This document shows positions 6,427-7,907 of a DNA stretch of 7,907 nt, piece after piece. A program made the position numbers and the translations under genes. The notes under the pieces are model-generated. The model did not search any database. It had not been told where the DNA came from and worked only from the letters and a program-made list of their open reading frames with translations. Within the stretch, counting starts at the first letter, position 1. Every line of letters starts with the position of its first letter. The stretch is from an uncultured Methylophilus sp. (GTDB lineage Bacteria > Pseudomonadota > Gammaproteobacteria > Burkholderiales > Methylophilaceae): the NCBI GenBank assembly GCA_936943315.1, contig CAKZJM010000052.1:1-7907 (forward strand), in the 5' to 3' direction.

Positions 6427-7186
6427 CCCTGAACAAAAATGTCAGCAGGTCCAGTCATTGTGGGATGCCATGCTGGCGCGCAGTTTAATCCTCGATACTC
6501 ACTTAATGCTGCAAGCCCCTTTGCACGCCATTCCGGGGCGCCCGGAACGTCCTCAGCTGGTTCCCCCCAAGCATGTGCAACGCCGGGCCATGCACACGCC
6601 TGAAGGGCGTGCCGCACTGATTCATGCGCTGGCGCATATTGAATTTAATGCCGTCAACCTGGCGCTGGATGCCGTCTGGCGTTTTGCAGGCATGCCAGAA
6701 GACTACTACCGCGACTGGCTGCAAGTGGCTAAAGAAGAGGCATACCATTTTTCGTTGCTGCGCTCGCATCTGCAAAGCTTGGGGTTTGATTATGGCGATT
6801 TTGATGGCCATAACAGCCTGTGGGAGATGGTAGAAAGGACACAAGCTGACGTGCTGGCGCGTATGGCGCTGGTGCCTAGAACGATGGAAGCACGCGGCCT
6901 GGACGCCACCCCGCCGCTCAAGCAAAAACTGTTGCAAGCAGGCGACCAGGCCGCGGCTGCCATTCTGGATATCATTTTGCGCGACGAAATTGGCCATGTC
7001 GCCATTGGCAACCGCTGGTTTAATGTGCTGTGCGGTCAACGCAACATAGATCCGATTCAGACATTCGAGCAATTATGTTTGCAATTTAAAGCGCCCAAAC
7101 TGAAGCCGCCATTTAATCTCCCGGCACGCAAACTGGCTGGATTCAGTGACCAGGAACTTGCCTATCTTGATGGCTCTATCACCTGA
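6377..7186 (+). CDS. DUF455 ferritin-like protein
   Basis: This 269-residue protein matches the DUF455 family (PF04305), ferritin-like helical-bundle proteins related in fold to the tRNA hydroxylase MiaE and of unproven function. Putative di-metal ligands are all visible: 'HIEF' (Glu89), 'KEEAYHF' (Glu121, His124), Glu171 ('RTMEARGLD') and 'RDEIGHVAIG' (Glu204, His207). The N-terminal 'LTLRDPEQK' is the usual family opening, which supports the ATG at 6377 although it lies 50 nt inside the kinase gene. The next ATG (6467) would remove that block. No Shine-Dalgarno is evident, so it probably depends on translation of the kinase. Placement in a two-component operon may be mere convenience or may mark a regulated oxidative/tRNA-related function; the sequence does not decide. 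Confidence 0.85.
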   Translation: MTLCLRTLALQALTLRDPEQKCQQVQSLWDAMLARSLILDTHLMLQAPLHAIPGRPERPQLVPPKHVQRRAMHTPEGRAALIHALAHIEFNAVNLALDAVWRFAGMPEDYYRDWLQVAKEEAYHFSLLRSHLQSLGFDYGDFDGHNSLWEMVERTQADVLARMALVPRTMEARGLDATPPLKQKLLQAGDQAAAAILDIILRDEIGHVAIGNRWFNVLCGQRNIDPIQTFEQLCLQFKAPKLKPPFNLPARKLAGFSDQELAYLDGSIT

Positions 7187-7282
7187 CACCCACAGGCACC
7201 GGGGCATCGCTGCTGCCGTTGCATCCACCATGACCTTAAGCGCGAACAAATGAATTAAAAGAAGAAACAGGCTTTACTTCAC

Positions 7283-7312
7283 TTTATCGCCAGCAGGCTG
7301 TCGTACTAGAAT
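7283..7312 (+). promoter_or_regulatory. Weak candidate promoter of the EAL gene
   Basis: In the 170-nt gap after the DUF455 gene, TTTATC (7283-7288) and TAGAAT (7307-7312) are 18 nt apart. The -10 is good and the -35 poor. No strong hairpin terminator for the upstream operon was found in 7187-7282. Confidence 0.25.
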
Positions 7313-7356
7313 AATGTGTGATTATGAGTGATGGCACATAGACGAGAAGACGTTTC

Positions 7357-7554
7357 ATGATAAAAGTGAGCAACATGAATTGCGGAAAATGCAATCCTCA
7401 GCAGCTTGACATTGATTTTTCAATGGCATTTCAGCCTATTGTGGCACTCGCCCAACAAACCGTTTGGGGTTATGAAACATTGGTGCGCGGCATCAACAAT
7501 GAACCCGCGTCTTTTATTCTTGATCAAATTGATTTTATGTGTCACCTCTCATAG
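7357..7554 (+). pseudogene. EAL-domain gene, cut off after its N-terminus
   Basis: The frame encodes 65 residues. After a Cys-containing leader ('MNCGKCNPQQ') comes 'DFSMAFQPIVALAQQTVWGYETLVRG', the opening of an EAL domain (c-di-GMP phosphodiesterase family) up to just past the first beta strands and helix ('NEPASFILDQ'). The EAL-type metal-binding Glu is in a degenerate position here ('YETLVRG' replaces E-A-L). A real domain continues for about 200 more residues, but from about 7530 the translation ('DFMCHLS', stop) is unrelated and the base composition falls. The gene is therefore broken by a junction, not by a point mutation. ATG at 7357 has a weak GAGAAG upstream; ATG at 7375 is an alternative. 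Any product would lack catalytic residues. Confidence 0.8.
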
Positions 7555-7626
7555 TTTTGTCTCAGATGGATGATTAATATTGTTCGAACGTGTAATATGA
7601 CCTATTAGTTCTAAAACAAAGGTATT

Positions 7627-7709
7627 TTCAAGATTGGGATTTGAACCCAAAATTTCTCATGAGATCCAAAATTTGAGTCTAACGCCTTAGACCACTTGAC
7701 CATCTTTAC
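7627..7709 (-). tRNA. Eukaryote-type tRNA-Leu(CAA)-like sequence, probably degenerate
   Basis: On the - strand the order is acceptor (7709-7703), TG, D arm, anticodon loop CTCAAAT (7677-7671, anticodon CAA after T33), long variable arm, T arm and acceptor 3' half (7633-7627). The T stem pairs 5/5 (CCCAA with TTGGG) and the acceptor about 5/7; the anticodon stem relies on several G-T pairs. The A box TGGTCAAGTGG (7702-7692) and B box GGTTCAAATCC (7647-7637) match the internal RNA polymerase III promoter of eukaryotic tRNA-Leu, with one A-box deviation. No CCA is encoded and it lacks the bacterial tRNA-Leu D-arm pattern. No intron is seen. Functional status unclear. Confidence 0.65.
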
Positions 7710-7829
7710 TTTGATAAATTTGAGCTTTTAACTTTCTTTGTTTCCTTCTTTGATTCCTTTTCTCTTATATGAATGTTTAATGTTAGTTGAAAGTCTGTCA
7801 TGGCAATTTAGAACTCCAACAAAGTTATT

Positions 7830-7907
7830 GTGAAGAGTTGGATTTGAATTCACGCTCTCTCACTAGACCGAATACTTGAAACTGGCACCTGAGACTGCTC
7901 GGCCATC
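7830..7907 (-). pseudogene. Second tRNA-Leu(CAA)-like sequence, truncated at window end
   Basis: On the - strand it starts at tRNA position 6 (window edge) with A box TGGCCGAGCAG (7905-7895), anticodon loop TTCAAGT (7880-7874, anticodon CAA), a variable arm and a B-box-like AATTCAAATCC (7850-7840). The T stem (GTGAA with CCAAC) pairs only 2/5 and the anticodon stem has a mismatch, so it looks like a pseudogene. It is a diverged relative of the tRNA-like sequence about 200 bp to the left, in the same orientation. Confidence 0.55.

Larger units (their letters stand above)
7531..7907. other. AT-rich block of non-bacterial character
   Basis: By hand count 122 of 347 bases in 7561-7907 are G or C (35 %), against about 55-68 % in sampled rows of the genes upstream. 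No open frame with a Shine-Dalgarno or bacterial motif is seen. The only recognisable content is two eukaryote-type tRNA-Leu-like sequences on the - strand. Between and before them (7555-7625, 7710-7829) I see only AT-rich DNA with T-rich runs and nothing that I can name. Confidence 0.8.

Noticed and set aside
6503..7072. Long - strand open frame (189 codons) inside the DUF455 gene
   Set aside because: It is the shadow of a strongly supported gene; its translation is His/Arg/Gln-rich without a recognisable domain or ribosome site.
7187..7282. Intrinsic terminator after the DUF455 gene
   Set aside because: Only 4-bp hairpins (for example around 7202-7217) without a T-run could be drawn.
7830..7907. 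Bacterial tRNA-Leu or att site at the right end
   Set aside because: The D-arm pattern, A/B boxes and absence of CCA fit eukaryotic tRNA-Leu, and no integrase or duplicated tRNA end is seen.
1..7907. CRISPR array, insertion sequence or transposase
   Set aside because: No regularly spaced long repeats other than the 11-bp operator, no transposase motifs and no paired terminal inverted repeats with target duplications were found, including at the 7530 junction.

Overview
Most of this window (about 1-7530) is ordinary, gene-dense bacterial DNA. Hand-counted sample rows run about 55-68 % GC, genes are tightly packed, and Shine-Dalgarno sites are clear. Protein style (flavocytochrome c sulfide dehydrogenase-like flavoprotein, TctE/QseC-like kinase, DUF455 protein, EAL protein opening with an 'FSMAFQPIV' block) suggests a betaproteobacterium, plausibly a methylotroph of the Methylophilaceae. 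That assignment is an inference from protein style, not a database result.

Region 1 (1-3784, + strand) is a likely operon of four exported proteins. It holds the C-terminal part of an FccB-like FAD protein, a PQQ-type sugar/sorbosone dehydrogenase-like propeller that overlaps it by ATGA, an unrecognised 194-residue secreted protein, and an SMP-30/gluconolactonase-like propeller whose metal ligands look conserved. A dehydrogenase that would make a lactone, a lactonase-like hydrolase and a redox flavoprotein together suggest a periplasmic oxidation module. The substrate cannot be told from the sequence.

Region 2 (3785-4305) holds a 61-residue secreted peptide on the - strand with a strong intrinsic terminator. 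A divergent intergenic region follows it and carries four CTTRCA half-sites at exact 11-bp intervals. This is the typical layout of an OmpR/PhoB-class response-regulator binding array.

Region 3 (4306-7186, + strand) is a two-component system, an OmpR-type regulator and a TctE-like kinase joined TAA|ATG. A DUF455 ferritin-like protein follows, and its start overlaps the kinase end by 50 nt. The 11-bp array probably serves autoregulation and may also control the divergent peptide.

Region 4 (7187-7907) begins with a bacterial EAL-domain gene that is cut off after about 58 codons. From about 7530 the DNA changes abruptly to about 35 % GC, has no bacterial genes, and carries two eukaryote-type, degenerate tRNA-Leu(CAA)-like sequences on the - strand, the second cut by the window end. 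The simplest reading is a bacterial/eukaryotic junction, either a chimeric clone or assembly or, less likely, a real insertion. The tail should not be treated as part of the bacterial chromosome without checking.
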